NCBI GenBank assembly: GCA_038503035.1
Contig: JAVSML010025538.1
Coordinates: 310,001 to 374,000, forward strand
DNA: 64,000 nucleotides
Origin: Crocodylus rhombifer
Lineage: Eukaryota; Chordata; Crocodylia; Crocodylidae
Direction: 5' to 3'
Shown piece by piece: positions 12,490 to 24,275 of the stretch. Both the position numbers and the translations under genes were made by a program. The notes under the pieces are model-generated. The model was given only the letters and a program-made list of their open reading frames with translations. It ran no database searches and had not been told where the DNA came from. Each line of letters starts with the position of its first letter. Position 1 is the first letter of the stretch.

Positions 12490-12856
12490 AACACCCACTG
12501 CTTTCCCCCCCCAGTTTTTGCCAAAAGTAGCATTCTTTACTCTAAAATCCCATATTTTTAATGAAAGTTACTATGAGAGCAGCTGCACAGTTCAGTTTTA
12601 GACTGATCACAGATTTAAGTTCTAAACTCCCATGATCCAATGGCGCTAGGAGTTGCTGAATTGTTGCATCAGGGAGTGCATGCTTCCAAGCTCTTAAGGG
12701 TACAGAGACCATTTTGTATCTAAACCCAGGCAGGCCAATTTTGCAATTGGTATTGTTGCTTCAGTGAGTAGTTGAATGCTGCAGATATGGAGATAAGGTG
12801 AATTAATAAATGAAATGCAACAACTTAACTTAGAAGGTGGTGTTCTCTCCAGGGAT

Positions 12857-13330
12857 CTTAAGGTATGTGTACACTACATCTTCCATGATCCAGTTGTGGG
12901 AGGGTTATGCCATCTGTGCTGGTCTCATTTGAGCCTGTGCTGATACAATTAACAGTCCTTGCACATGTGGAGGAAATCAAAGGGTGTTTATGGACATGTT
13001 CCAGGAAGGGGGGCGGGGCGGGGCGGGGGGGGGGGGGGGGGAGTCCTTCAATTAGTGAGCCATGCTAATTGAAAGTGCCCAATTGTCACATGTATCAGCG
13101 TCCCCACACTGAATCAAATGGAGGCAGGGTGCTTTGAAATAAAACACATTCAACAAGCTTCAGTTCAAAGCACACCACTGCCATTTTTCAGTGCGGGGAT
13201 GCTGATACACATGACACTGGAGGCTGCTGGAACATGTTAATTTCTGCACTACAGCAGACTCTATTAATAGAATTTGCTCTGACATGATAAATGTACAGCA
13301 TGTTGGAGCAGCCTCCCTGCATGTATGTAA
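12857..13330. mobile_element. Fold-back MITE, copy 2, with long G run
   Basis: Inverted arms lie at 13085-13112 and 13188-13215, 28 bp long with about four differences. To the right of the inner arm, the order CTGATACACATGACACTGG then GGCTGC-GGAACATG-TAAT matches copy 1 (from about 10819). A GC-rich tract with a long G run (13008-13041) sits in the left half. There is no coding capacity. Confidence 0.6.
13008..13041 (+). repeat. G-rich tract with potential for a G-quadruplex
   Basis: GGGCGGGGCGGGGCGGGG runs into about 20 uninterrupted G. The tract could form a quadruplex on the plus strand and is likely to be length-variable and hard to sequence. Confidence 0.9.
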
Positions 13331-16300
13331 ATGTCCAAATATACCAGGATAAATTAACAGCTTTTAATCAAATATTTTTTGCTGTTTGATTAAAGGGAGA
13401 GGAACACAGAGGTGCAGGTTATAAAACTAAAGGCATATTTTGACAGCTGGTATCTTTACTCAAGAATGAGTAGGAAAGCAAAAAGAATCCCACCTGCCCC
13501 CTCCGCTCCCCTCCCCCAACCAAACCTCATGGAGGAGCTATGCTAAACCTCTGATTAGACAGAGATGATTTAAAAACTTTTATGGGAATGAGCAGGTCTT
13601 CACTAATGAAAGTTTTATGAAATTTTTCAAAACTAAAGTGAAGGATACCAAGAGTAGAATATAACCCTACGGGTTTTTCTGTATGTGTTCTCTAATATTA
13701 CAAAGAGATTTCAGATAACCCTCTGAAGATCCTATTTCCTGCAGGTAGAAAAAAATCTAAGTAGATGAGTCTTTGGTAACTGAAAAGGAATGAGAGTTAC
13801 TATGAATAGAGCCACCTGGCCTGTTGCAGGGTAAATGGGAGTACTCCAAATGCCAAAGCATTCTTACTGAAGTTTGCAAGATAATTGGAAAAGAACAACT
13901 TAAAGAAACAATGACAAGAAAGAAACATTCTCCTCTTCACCTCTTTATAAGGCAAACTGTTTTATGATAAGCAACCAACATACGCTCAATGGGGCTGCAC
14001 TGCTGGGAGAATAATTAAGACCTATGGATACATTTTTAATTATCTAATACAGAACTCTTTACAATAAAAGTTGAATCCAGGACTTAAAACCTTAAGCGTC
14101 TATTGCAAAAGCATCTATTGTAGTACCTTGGCTTAAAGGCTGAGGTAGCCTGATAAACTAGTACATGGTTTTGCTAGTAGAGGGAGAGAGAAAGCTATGC
14201 TGCACAGAGTGGATATGGAAGTAAAACTGGTATCATGCTTCAGTAGACCTACTAGCCTCTTTGGCAGGAACAGATCTACCGATAGTTCTCCCTTAATAGT
14301 TTGAATGCAAATCCCAATGGAGTTAATGTACTTCAGTGGGGTTACATTGCATGCACACATCTAGCTGGGACAGTAAAAGAGCCGCATTTTTCCTGCCACA
14401 CCCAATCTGATGGTCTGGACCAGTCTATAACAGTGATCACATGGATGGTGATTTAGAAAATGACCACTTTAAGAACATGTTCTTAAAAGGCTCCCCTCTG
14501 TGGTGTTTCAAAACACTACAAAATTCCACCAAATTAACCCAACGCTCCCAAAACAAAATAAAATGATGCTTTCAGGTGCTAATTTGGATAGCTTGAAAAA
14601 AAATTCTCAGCATTAGTCTAAATACACCAGGCTTGCACTCTGCTCTTTTCCCTCTGTAACAAGTAGAGGCATACAGCTACTCCTTTTGTAATTTCATCAT
14701 TACAATGACAATTCCTAAGTTCTCCCCTAGGACCTGTCGAAGTGTGAGTGGGTTTTTAAGCTGTACCAGCTTAATGACCTACCGTCTGAAAAAAATCAGC
14801 AGCTGAGCCAAAACACTTATGCCCTCATTCTGTTCAATGGAAGAATTGTTTTCTAAGTGGTATATTACCATGAGGTACAGCTAGACTTAGAGGGGGAGAT
14901 TTAACCTTTGTGTAAATGGATAACAGTCAAGGACAATAAAAATGTGTGTCAGATAAAAGAGACTTATCAATGTTGACGGGGGCAAGTATGAAGGAATTAG
15001 GAGAGCTGCTGCAGAGCATAAGGTGTGAGACTCTTGGGGACTTTTATAAAGCTCTTCTTCACTTTTGTTTCATTGCAGAGAGCTGCTTTCTATAGTTGCC
15101 AGGGGAGGGCTGTTGCCTTTCCAAATCCAGAGTGCAAATTTCTGAGGAAGGAAATACCCTGTCCTTCCAAAGTATGACAGGATTAACGTAGGGTGCTATG
15201 ATTGCTGCTGGTGTTTAAAAGCCAACTCCGGGGACACCCTAAGGTTTCTAGTGGTAGTTTTGGAATTTCATTTGGATTGGGAAGGCTTCTTACTTCATGA
15301 TGGCTAAGGACTACTTTTCTGGTAAGAAAATAGCCTGGTTATGAGGCCTGCAGAAGACAAGGGACACCTGCCTCTAAAAGCAGTAGTCCAAAAAAAACAA
15401 AACAAAAAGAAAAAGAAAAAAGGAAAATTTTCAAAAGTATTTAAGTGATACTAAGTCCCTTTTGAACAGTGGGCCCCTTGGCTATTCTATGAAAAATCAA
15501 TCCTATAGTTTTAACTGCATTTTGGGTACACTTGCTGCTTCTCTGTAGTTAGTATAATTTGGCCTCTACAGTATGATTTGCAGAAGTGTCTTGCTTTTCT
15601 CTCATATAGATTCTACCCCTTTGATTGCCAGACTTGGCTTGACTAGTCCAACAAGCCATTCTTGTAAAAATCTTTGTATTTCATATCCACATACGATATA
15701 TATTTAAAGTCTATTTCCATTTTGTCCCACTTCAGATGACTCTCCAACCGTTCAGCTTCGAATCTCAGTATTTTATCCTTAACAGTCACATAATATTCTG
15801 TGGTCTTCAGAATGATATTATTAGCTAAAGACTCCAAAGATATTGTCACAAGGCTGAACATCGATCCATTTTTTTCCCCGGGAGAACCTGTCTCTGATAT
15901 CTACAGCCTCTAGCATAGCTTAAGGTCTGTTTTATCTTTCACAATGTCCTAAATTCTCAGAAAGGAGTTGATTGAACCTTTGAGCTATATTAATTCCAGA
16001 TTTTCTCAGGCACCAAACTTTTATAAGACAATTTGTCAGTGATTAACCTTAGGATGACACACATTTACTTTTGAAAATGATCCCACATGCCCAGTGTTTC
16101 CTTTTTTTGTGTATAATATGAGTCATGACAGTAGCTGAAGGTAGGGTCAAACTGAAAGACATTTAAGACTGAACAGAATCCCTTCAAAAAAAGTAGGACT
16201 TTGTCCCTTTCCCTTTGGCTTAATAGTTAATGCTACCTGTAGAGTGACAGTTAGCATATTAATCTCTTTTTTCTTCTAAATAAAAATTGTGATCACTTGC

Positions 16301-17009
16301 AACAAAACATAGGTTTGAAATTTTAATCAAAATTCTTAATACCAGAACAAGTGCCTTGGATACAATATGTACAAAATAATGCAAATAATAATAGCTAGTG
16401 GGGTTGCTTTCATGGACTATTTATTATTGTAAGAAGAAACTCAAATTAATATTTGTGTTTTTACAATTCCATTTGTTTTGTATATAGTGGCCCTAGTTAA
16501 CATGGGCATTTGTACAATCTTTCCATTTTCCATGGCTTCCCAAGAGAAGTGCATTAGTGAAGCCAATAAAGTAGACAATAAACCCATATTAATAATGTAT
16601 GCAGAGCTATCTATATCTATTTATATGATGCAGTATTAAAGTACAACTGCATTGTCTCTTCTTCTTCTCAAATGAAGGTGAATGACCAAAACAATGGTGT
16701 GAGACAATTCTTTCCAATACTAGCAAGTTCTTGGTATGGTACACATTAAGCAACTTTTAATGTTTCTCAATGCATACATATGTAGCATAAATAATTATTT
16801 GTATACATGCAATTATTTATGACATCAGTAAGAAAGTAAAACATATTATACATTATTAATCTTTGAGTATAAAACACATCTAAAATGTGTTTATTTATTA
16901 TATAAACATATTAATCTAAATATGTTCTGAGAATGCTAGCATTTGCATGCAGGAAAAATTCATTCAGTCCTACAAAAGTTCTTTCAAAACAAGTTAGAGT
17001 TTATTTTGT
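13331..17009. other. AT-rich non-genic stretch
   Basis: About 3.7 kb without a recognised repeat family or coding region. There are purine tracts near 15390-15430. No convincing reading frame exceeds 75 codons. Confidence 0.6.
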
Positions 17010-17613
17010 TTTTATTTCTAATCAGCATGCTGATAGTGGGCATGGACAGGAGTTCAGCTCGCTGCTGTAACGTAGATTTGCAGGAAGCATTCTGAGTTAG
17101 AACAATCCCCTGGACCAAACTGAAGTTCATTGCTGGTTCCAGAGGGGAGGGGAATCTAGCTGCTGGATGCAAGCTATGGTGGAGCACTGGAAGGGTACTC
17201 GCCATGTAGAGTGAGGTGCAGCAGGCTGGAGAAACGCCTGCAGGGAATGCAGCTAGGTGAAACCCCGGGGACTCATTTTTAAGGGGGAAGGTGTGTGCTG
17301 GAGCACCAGTAGGGTGCTCACCACTTAAGGATGTTGCAAGCTCTGTGGGAGCTTGTGGGATGAGCAGCAGGGAGACCCCTCCCCACAAACCATTTTAATG
17401 GGGAAGGTGGGTGTCAGAGCACTCATGGTGCTCTGCCACTTTAAGAACTAACCAGACAGCAGGTAGGTACAGCCCAGTCCTGATGAGTGACCATGTTAAG
17501 ACTCAGGTCAATAAGGCTGGAGACAGCAATTGCTGCCTGGCACTGAGGAAGGAACATCTTGCTGCTGCTCTGGAGATAACATGGAGGTAAGGACAGGAGC
17601 TATGGGGTGGCTT

Positions 17614-17765
17614 GGAGGCTCCTGCTCCTGGGCATGTCTGAAAACTGCACTCTGCCAGGGTAGGGAGGCCTGATGATACTGCCTATGGTGGGGCAGGGCT
17701 AGCAAATGCTAGGTTCAAGGGCCATCCCAGTGAAAGGCAGGTCGGGGCGCCTTAATAACCCCTGC
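17614..17765 (+). repeat. Segment homologous to the hAT 3' region at about 62049-62205
   Basis: The phrases CCTGGGCATG, AAAACTGCACTCTG, GGGAGGCCTG, a GGTGG-GCAG block, AAATGC-AGG and GTGAAAGG occur in the same order and spacing in both places. The similarity is diverged but extends about 150 bp. At 62049 the segment directly follows the end of the transposase frame, so the copy here is probably part of a related hAT element. Confidence 0.7.
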
Positions 17766-17799
17766 CCCCAACATCTTCTAGTTACATCAGAGGGAGTTA

Positions 17800-18045
17800 G
17801 GGCCAGGTATGTCTATGTGGGAAACCTAAGTCTGATGGGGTGTAAGGCCCAAAGTAGGTAGTGGGGCCAGGTATGCCCATATGGGGCACCTGAGCCTGTT
17901 TGGGGTACAAGACCCTGGTAAGAGGGAGATGGGGGCCAGGCACACCTAGGGGTGGCACCTGAGCCTCTTAGAGCGTAAGATCCTGGGGAGAGAAGGAGAG
18001 GTGTGGGTCAGGCATGCTGACAAAGGGCACCTGAGCCTGTGGACA
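17800..18045 (+). repeat. Degenerate tandem array, about four units of 64-70 bp
   Basis: Units start near 17800, 17864, 17933 and 18003. Each begins GGGCCAGG or GGGTCAGG, followed by CACCTGAGCCT and then a TAAG or ACAAG and GGGG block. The units are well diverged from each other, so the array is old. Confidence 0.8.
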
Positions 18046-18860
18046 TGTTTGGCCCCAGGCTCCAGAGAAGTGGGGAGGAGTATGTGCCTCAGGAGAGGTA
18101 AAGGTGCAGCGAGGCACCTGAAGGGCTGCACCTAAGTAATTGAACAGTTGAGGCTCTGTGAGTTAGGGAGGCATGAGCTGAGCTCCAGTTAACTTGGGGG
18201 ACTGAATTTGGTCAAGGTAAGCCTTTGGGTGCCTTAGACCGATTGGAGGGTGGCAGAGGAGAAGTCACGGCGAAATTAGGGGGTGAGTCAGCAGCCCTGT
18301 ATGGAGAGCAGCTGGGAGAGTTACCCAGCTATGAGGCTAAGGCAGGGTCTGCACAGTATTTTGAGAACTATCCAGCACTCGTTCAGATGAGGGTAGTGGG
18401 AGATGCCCAAAAAGCCACATACTTGCTGGCCAGGGAGTGAAGGAAATCAAGCCTGAGGATCCTTTGGGATAGGGTAGGGTGAGTGTGGCTCCAGGGGAAA
18501 GGAGGGGCGGTACAAACGAGGCCCAGCAAGCGCAATAAGAGAGACTGTGTGAGAGAATGTGGAGTGTGAGAGGGAGGTGGTATGAGTGTGGCTCGTAACA
18601 GGGTAGGTCAGGAGAGGCCTAATACTCTAATGATTTGGGCCCAGCCTCAGGCTGGAGCTTTACACAGTTGTTAGAAACATCTGCAGGCATGGGACACAAG
18701 GGGAGGTAGGAATGTGTGCTCAAGGCCCTAGACACCTGGGCCCAGAATGGGCAGCCTAATTAAGATTGTAGTTACTTAAGAGCAAGGCATGGCAGGAAAG
18801 ATAGGTGGGCGGTGTGCCCAGAGGCAGTGGGAGACCAGCACTGTGTCACAAAGTGTATAG

Positions 18861-21800
18861 CCAGTTTCCCCTAGCAATAATTTCTCCTCATTCCCAGCCT
18901 GTCCCTGCTTTCAAAATGGCATGGGAGCGGAGGGAGCTCATTCTAGGGGTTTCCCAGATACCACTGGAGAGTGGTGTGAGTGAATTGGAGCCTCCTCCCA
19001 CACCCACCAGTGGAGGATGAAAAAACCCCAGACCAAAGACCCTCTGATCCTTTTCTCTGCTCCTTTTCTGAAAACAGCTTGGAGGCTCGGAGGCAGGCAG
19101 ACACAAGTTACAAAAGATACTCTGTTTTGGAATAACTTCATCTGAACCCTCACAAAATGAGGGTTCAGATTTTTGCAGGATTAAACCCTTCTAAAGCACT
19201 TGGCAGCCTTGCTCTTATGTTTGCTCATGGTTGTAGAGTGCGTTCAAGGACCAGATCAGGCAAAAATTGTTACTTCTGTCTGCACCCAGTGTGTTGGCAG
19301 CCTACACTATAAAATTAATATTCTCATCCTCCATAATGACCAGAAAACTCACTGTAGATACAGCTATGTGTGTAGTTCTTGACTAGCAACTGCTTTCAGA
19401 TGACCGGGTGCCAAAGCACCTGGTAAGGAGTGAGTAGTAAATATCACCAAACCCTAGCTTTTATTCTTATTCTCGTTCTCCGATTGCTTTTTATCACAAT
19501 GCATTAATTTAGAAATCTGAATTACTACCATAAACTTTCTGTTGGCAGTATCCACAAGAAATTATGGATGATTTGCAGCTGAAAAGATAGTAGCATGATT
19601 ATTATCAGAGAAACTCTCAGAATGTAAGAGTTCCTCAGCTGAAAGGTAGCTGCAAAGTGTAATTATTAATGGAACTAGTAACTTAATTGTAAAGTACTAA
19701 TTATTATTGCAATTATTAGACATTTGAATAGTTTGGATCCCAATTCTTTTTGCAGGCTTCCAATGCCCAGAACCTTCCTGTGCCAAAAGCTGGCAAAAGT
19801 GGAACAAGTACAACTCTCATCTCTACTTCTGTAATCCCACATCTAAGCAATGCCCTTCAAGATTAAGAACTTCCAGGGATTTGGTATATTTTGAGAGATC
19901 TGTTTGCTCAAATATTTGCCGTGGAACAGTGACTTAAGTTTCATTCCTTTCTGTTATTCCATCTTGTTATATTTTTATGCTCAATGATTTTGGCCCCCAT
20001 TCAGCAAATTATTTAACCATGTGACTCCTACAAGACTAATCTCTTAATTAAAAGTTGCTCGTGAGATTAAATGCTTTGCCAGACAGGAGGCTTTATCCTG
20101 ACACTTTCTGGGTACATAGCAGATATATGCCTAAAATTTAAAATGCATCATCATGCTAATCACCATCATTGTCAGAGCCACAAAGAACAAATGGTTTTAG
20201 TCAGGGGTTGGCTGAAAAACCTGTGCCTGGCCCATGAAGGTCTGGTTTAAAAGTGATTACATGTGTGTCTATGTTGGGGGATGGAGGCAATTTACTGGGG
20301 CTGTACTGAAGGAATTGCTTGAAGACTCCCGGCTCTGTGCTCTCACTAATGAATGTTCCGTTTCCCATTGGTACTCACCATAGCATTTGGAGGCATCTGG
20401 TAAGTGGAGAGCGTGTAGAGCAGGGAGGAGACTGGAATAGCAGGAGATCAGTGGTGCGGTGGGGGATCGGCTGCCTGTGGTGGTGGCTTGGTCACAAGCA
20501 CTCAGCTCCAACTTTAAGGTGTCCGTGCTTTTAGACACGATGACCATTTACATATTTACTTTCCTAAATCATCTAAAGTACCTACTAGCTGTAGTATAAA
20601 ACACCCAAACATCCCAACAGTAGTGAAATGTTGTATTTTAGTTAAATTTGGCATGTATTCTCTGCTGATTTTTATCCTCAAGAGTTAACTTCCCAAGTGA
20701 AGCATGATATTGCCATTTTCATAATCCTTCCCATCTCCTAACTCTTCCTAGGAAAGTCATATATTCTTCTGTTCTCATCTCAGGATTGTGGATTCCTTAG
20801 GACAGAGTCTGTCTTCATCTGTAATGGGAAACACTATGAAAAGCATTGTTTTTACTGCAAAGGTAACAACATATTGTTGTTAGAATCCTTTATTGCATGT
20901 TTGCTATTTCCTCTGTGTCATGCAGCGATTTCAAAGCAAGGATATACTGTTGTTCCCTCCTGGCATTAAGCCGTGCATTTTTGACCATTATAATACATCT
21001 CATGAGCAAGGAGTTTGTTTTGCTTTTTTTTTTTTTTTTTTTTTTTAAAACAAACAAATTCTTCATTGATTATTTGTCCATAGTTCTCCCAATCCTCCTC
21101 ACACCTTGGAAGTGTCTTTCTTATGTGAGTACTGAATGTATTTGAATGTGCTACACAGTTCCCTCTTATAATCTAGCCATGAAACATATTAAATGAATGC
21201 TTCTTTAACTCCTGCCCCTTGCTTGCTATGCAGTATAAATTTCTGGAAGAGAGTAGCTTTGTGTGATGCTGTCAAACTGGAGATGTGGTAGGTGTATCAG
21301 GTATGAAGGAAGAGACAGAAATAAAATACAAGATTTCAAAGCAACTGCAGTTTAAAAAATATTCTGAGAAAAAAAATCTGACTTAGTCCATAGCAATGTC
21401 AGAGTGCGGTTTTCTTATCTTTGCAAAAAGAACTGCACACATCAAGGGAGAGCTGTGCCCACTTGAGATATTTTTTGTATTTCTTTTGAAGACAGAGCTA
21501 CAGGCATAATTATCAGGGGACAGTCAGATGCTCTTTTGCAGAGCGAGAGGGGAAAAAAGAGTTATAAATAGGAAAGAGCCAAGCAGTTTGGAGAATATAT
21601 ATTTGAATGAAAAGGAATCTACCTAACTTACAAAAGGTCTGTTCAAACCTAATGGGTAGTGTTGCTGAGACCTGAGGTTCCTTCACAGCTGAGAGGCATA
21701 CTAGAAGAATGAGAGGGTCCATCCAGATCCAGACAGAAGAGTTCTGATGTTCTCAGGAAATCAGCTAGACATCCTGAGTCTTCACAATGGCCTTACTCTG

Positions 21801-22250
21801 GTGGCTAGAACTAGGACATGACAAGGCATGGAAAAAAAAAAAAAAAAAACCTCATGATGACATCTCTGAAGCTCTTATTATAGCTAAACCATCCAGGTCC
21901 TTCACACATCTGAAAAACCATCTGCCCCCTCCTACTGTACTCTTTAAGCCTGTAAATAGTTGTCTCGCTTGATGCAGGCTAGACTGTCCCAGGATTTGAC
22001 CTGAATCAGAACAGACACAACAGCCCTATACAGGCAGTATCACATACTGCATTATTGCTTCTCTGCCAGCAAGAACAAGCAGGCTGCCCAGCTAGTCCTG
22101 CAATAACCTTACAGACCCACATGGCCATGACCCAGAAACAAGCGCATTTCATCCTGTGTACTTCAGAGGCACTTGAAGCAAGACAGTGGACCTGTGTGTC
22201 TGTAGGATCCTAGGATAAAAGACTTTCTCCTGGGAAAAATACAAGGTCTA
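18861..22250. other. AT-rich non-genic stretch
   Basis: No gene is recognised. Homopolymers include a T run at about 21024-21045 and an A run at about 21831-21849. A possible L2 tail fragment (GGATTGTGGATTCCTTAGGA) lies near 20784-20803, too short to be sure. A strong hairpin at 19140-19170 is listed separately. Confidence 0.55.
19140..19170. repeat. Perfect 13-bp hairpin
   Basis: ATCTGAACCCTCA (19140-19152), a CAAAA loop, then the exact complement TGAGGGTTCAGAT (19158-19170). A perfect 13-bp stem with a 5-base loop is not expected by chance in 64 kb. There is no T run that would mark a terminator, and none is expected in a vertebrate genome. It may be the junction of an inverted duplication. 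Confidence 0.8.
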
Positions 22251-22384
22251 TTTACAACCTAAGAAGCAAAATACAGTAGTCTAAGAGCTTGATCCTAACA
22301 ACTGCAGAGTAAGTGCTTTGAGTTAGTACGTCCTTCACCATCAGAGGAACAACACCAACAGCTTGCAACATTCCAACCTCAGAC

Positions 22385-23453
22385 TTGATAAAACTGAAAG
22401 CAGCAACCAACCCACAAATATTATCACTCTCTCCACACACACACCTTACCAAAACTGAAAAATCTGTCCTTTCTAAAGGCCTACATTTCTGTCCAGAAAA
22501 ATACCCCAATAAAATACTTCAGTGTGGAGAACTAGAAGAATTCTTCCAACGCCTCTGCCTCAAGGAATATTTCCATGACCAAACTGAACCCACTCCCAAC
22601 AACAACTCATTCTCTGACAACATTCAGGAAAAAAAAAACGGTCCCCCCCCCCCCCCCCCCCCCCAAAAAAAAATCAGATTGGACACCTCACAGTGGACAA
22701 AACCCTAACCTTGACCATTACATTGACTCCTTCAGGGAAAGAATGAACAATGAAATAATCAACAACACACGCCACCGTAACAACCTCTCTTTACCAGAAA
22801 AAAAAGACAACAGAATCTCTAAGATTTAACCACCAAATAGTAATAAAACCAGCAGATAAAGAAGGAGCCACAGTCATCCTAAACCGTGAAGACTACATAA
22901 AGGAAGCCAACAGACAGCTCTCTGACACCACCTACTACCAAGAACTACAAGAAGATCCTACTCCCTTTTTCACCAAGCAACTCAACAATACCATCAAATC
23001 ATTTCCAGCAAGACTACAAGAAAAACTGCAGACCTTAATCCTCCCACTACCTAACCCAGGGACTTTTTACAAGCTCCGTAAAATCCACGAACAAGGGAAC
23101 CCTGGCAGACCTATCATATCCAACCACGGGACCATAACTGAGGAAATATCAGGTTTCGTTGAATCAATCCTAAAACCACTCATCACCCACAGAGCATTCC
23201 TGGATCTTATACTACATTTCTGGAGGTGCAGCTGTATCTCATCCCATGCACCAAATGCCCTGATGGAAAATACATAGGAGAGACCAAACAACAACTGCGC
23301 ACCAGAATGAACGCACACCGGAAATCTATCAAAGACAGGAATACCCAATTACCTGGGAGCACATTTCTCACAAGAAAACCACTCTCTCTCCAATCTCTCA
23401 GTCCTGATCCTCAAAGGAAACTTACAAAACACTTCCCAGAGACGAGCCTATGA
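22385..23453 (+). pseudogene. PLE reverse transcriptase (N-terminal part) joined to GIY-YIG endonuclease, frame-broken
   Basis: PLE proteins combine a telomerase-related reverse transcriptase with a GIY-YIG nuclease that nicks the target. Three frames carry the remains. First (22385-22708), the N-terminal block with LSKGLHFCPEKY and LEEFFQRLCLKEYF. Second, after a frame change at the C run, WTPHSGQNPNLDHYI, then from about 22815 to 23219 FNHQIVIKPADKEGATVIL, YIKEANRQLSDTTYYQEL and FYKLRKIHEQGNPGRPIIS, the fingers region of the RT. Third, from about 23222, LYLIPCTKCPDGKYIGET and LRTRMNAH, the GIY-YIG core with its CxxC pair and conserved Arg. RT motifs with the catalytic Asp residues (A to E) are absent: the frame jumps from the fingers to the endonuclease near 23195-23222. 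The element cannot encode an active enzyme. Confidence 0.85.
22643..22664 (+). repeat. C homopolymer inside the PLE
   Basis: Twenty-two C flanked by A runs on both sides (about 22630 and 22665). It coincides with a change of reading frame in the PLE coding region. Its length is uncertain in any assembly. Confidence 0.95.
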
Positions 23454-24120
23454 ACTCCACTTCATCAGCCTCCTGGACACTAAAAATCATGGACTAAATA
23501 TAGACATTGGATTTATGATGCATTATAACCTGCCTGACATCTGACTCCCGAAGTATCTCTCCACTTTTCACCCCGCTCCTCTCTCTCCCCCCGCCTCCCT
23601 ATCACCCATTGACTCCTCAATCTACATTTTCACTGGCAACCTGTCTTGTATGCATACCAGCTCAGCCTCCGGCTTCTTTACTTTTCACTCCATCCAGGAA
23701 GAGCACACACCAACTGCTGAAACTCCCTTAGCCTGAGGAAGGGTTTTTGAACCTGAAAGCTTGCTTAATAATTGTTTTCCAACTATTTAAGTTGGTCTAA
23801 TAAAAGATATCAGATTCACCCAAAGAACCTCATCTGCCTTGAGTTAGCAAATTACTCCTATTTAGCAAAGCACTTAAGCACACACTTAACATCAAGCTTC
23901 AGTGGGACTGAAGCACCTGCTTTTGTGTGCTTTTGAATCAGAGTCTAAGTAAAAGAGAGACCTGGTAACATTGAAATCAATTGCTCCTAAATGACTTAAC
24001 AATAAGGTGTTTTAAAAATGATTGTGAATAGACTGAGGCTGTCTGGAGGGTGCATTGTATGTATCTAAAAACAATTCACTAAAGAAACAGAGAAGATGAC
24101 ATTGTAGAAAAGTGTTCAGA

Positions 24121-24275
24121 ACTCTCCAAGCAGCTTGATCCAGTGAATAGGGCACTAAACAAAGAGTAAATAAATCTAGGTTGTCTCCCTGGCTCTGATG
24201 GTGACTGGTCACTGGATGAAAACTGGCTAGTCACTGAACTAATTTTGTCACTGCCCCTAAAACAACAGGACTAGA
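24121..24275 (+). repeat. MIR-like SINE fragment
   Basis: Order of motifs: GGGCACTAAAC, TAGGTTGTCTCCCTGGCTCTGA, then TGACTGGTCACTGG and TAGTCACTGAACT. This matches the tRNA-derived head and core order of MIR SINEs (drawn from memory of the consensus). It is diverged. Confidence 0.5.

Larger units (their letters stand above)
17010..18860. repeat. GC-rich repeat block of unknown class
   Basis: A compositionally distinct block within AT-rich sequence. It contains a stretch related to the 3' region of the hAT element (17614-17765) and a degenerate tandem array (17800-18045). The left part repeats phrases such as GGTGGAGCACTGG and GGTGCTC. Frames such as 18225-18440 have no known domain. It could be a hAT derivative or an LTR-element remnant; neither is shown by clear ends. 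Confidence 0.5.
22385..23838 (+). mobile_element. Penelope-like element (PLE), internally deleted, with intact 3' tail
   Basis: A Penelope-like retroelement: parts of the reverse transcriptase are followed by a GIY-YIG endonuclease and a 3' tail. The tail contains CCTGAGGAAGGGTTTTTGAA, AAGCTTGC, AACTATTTAAGTTGGTC and TAATAAAAGATATCAGATTC, ending near 23838. Because the tail sits directly after the GIY-YIG frame here, it serves as the reference for the tail copies at 34551, 46894, 47097, 56741 and 62311. The true 5' end may lie further upstream, up to about 21980, where the sequence has no frame. A 22-base C run interrupts the coding part at 22643-22664. Confidence 0.85.

Noticed and set aside
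18225..18440. 71-codon frame inside the GC-rich repeat block
   Set aside because: No recognisable motif and located within repeat DNA; probably chance.
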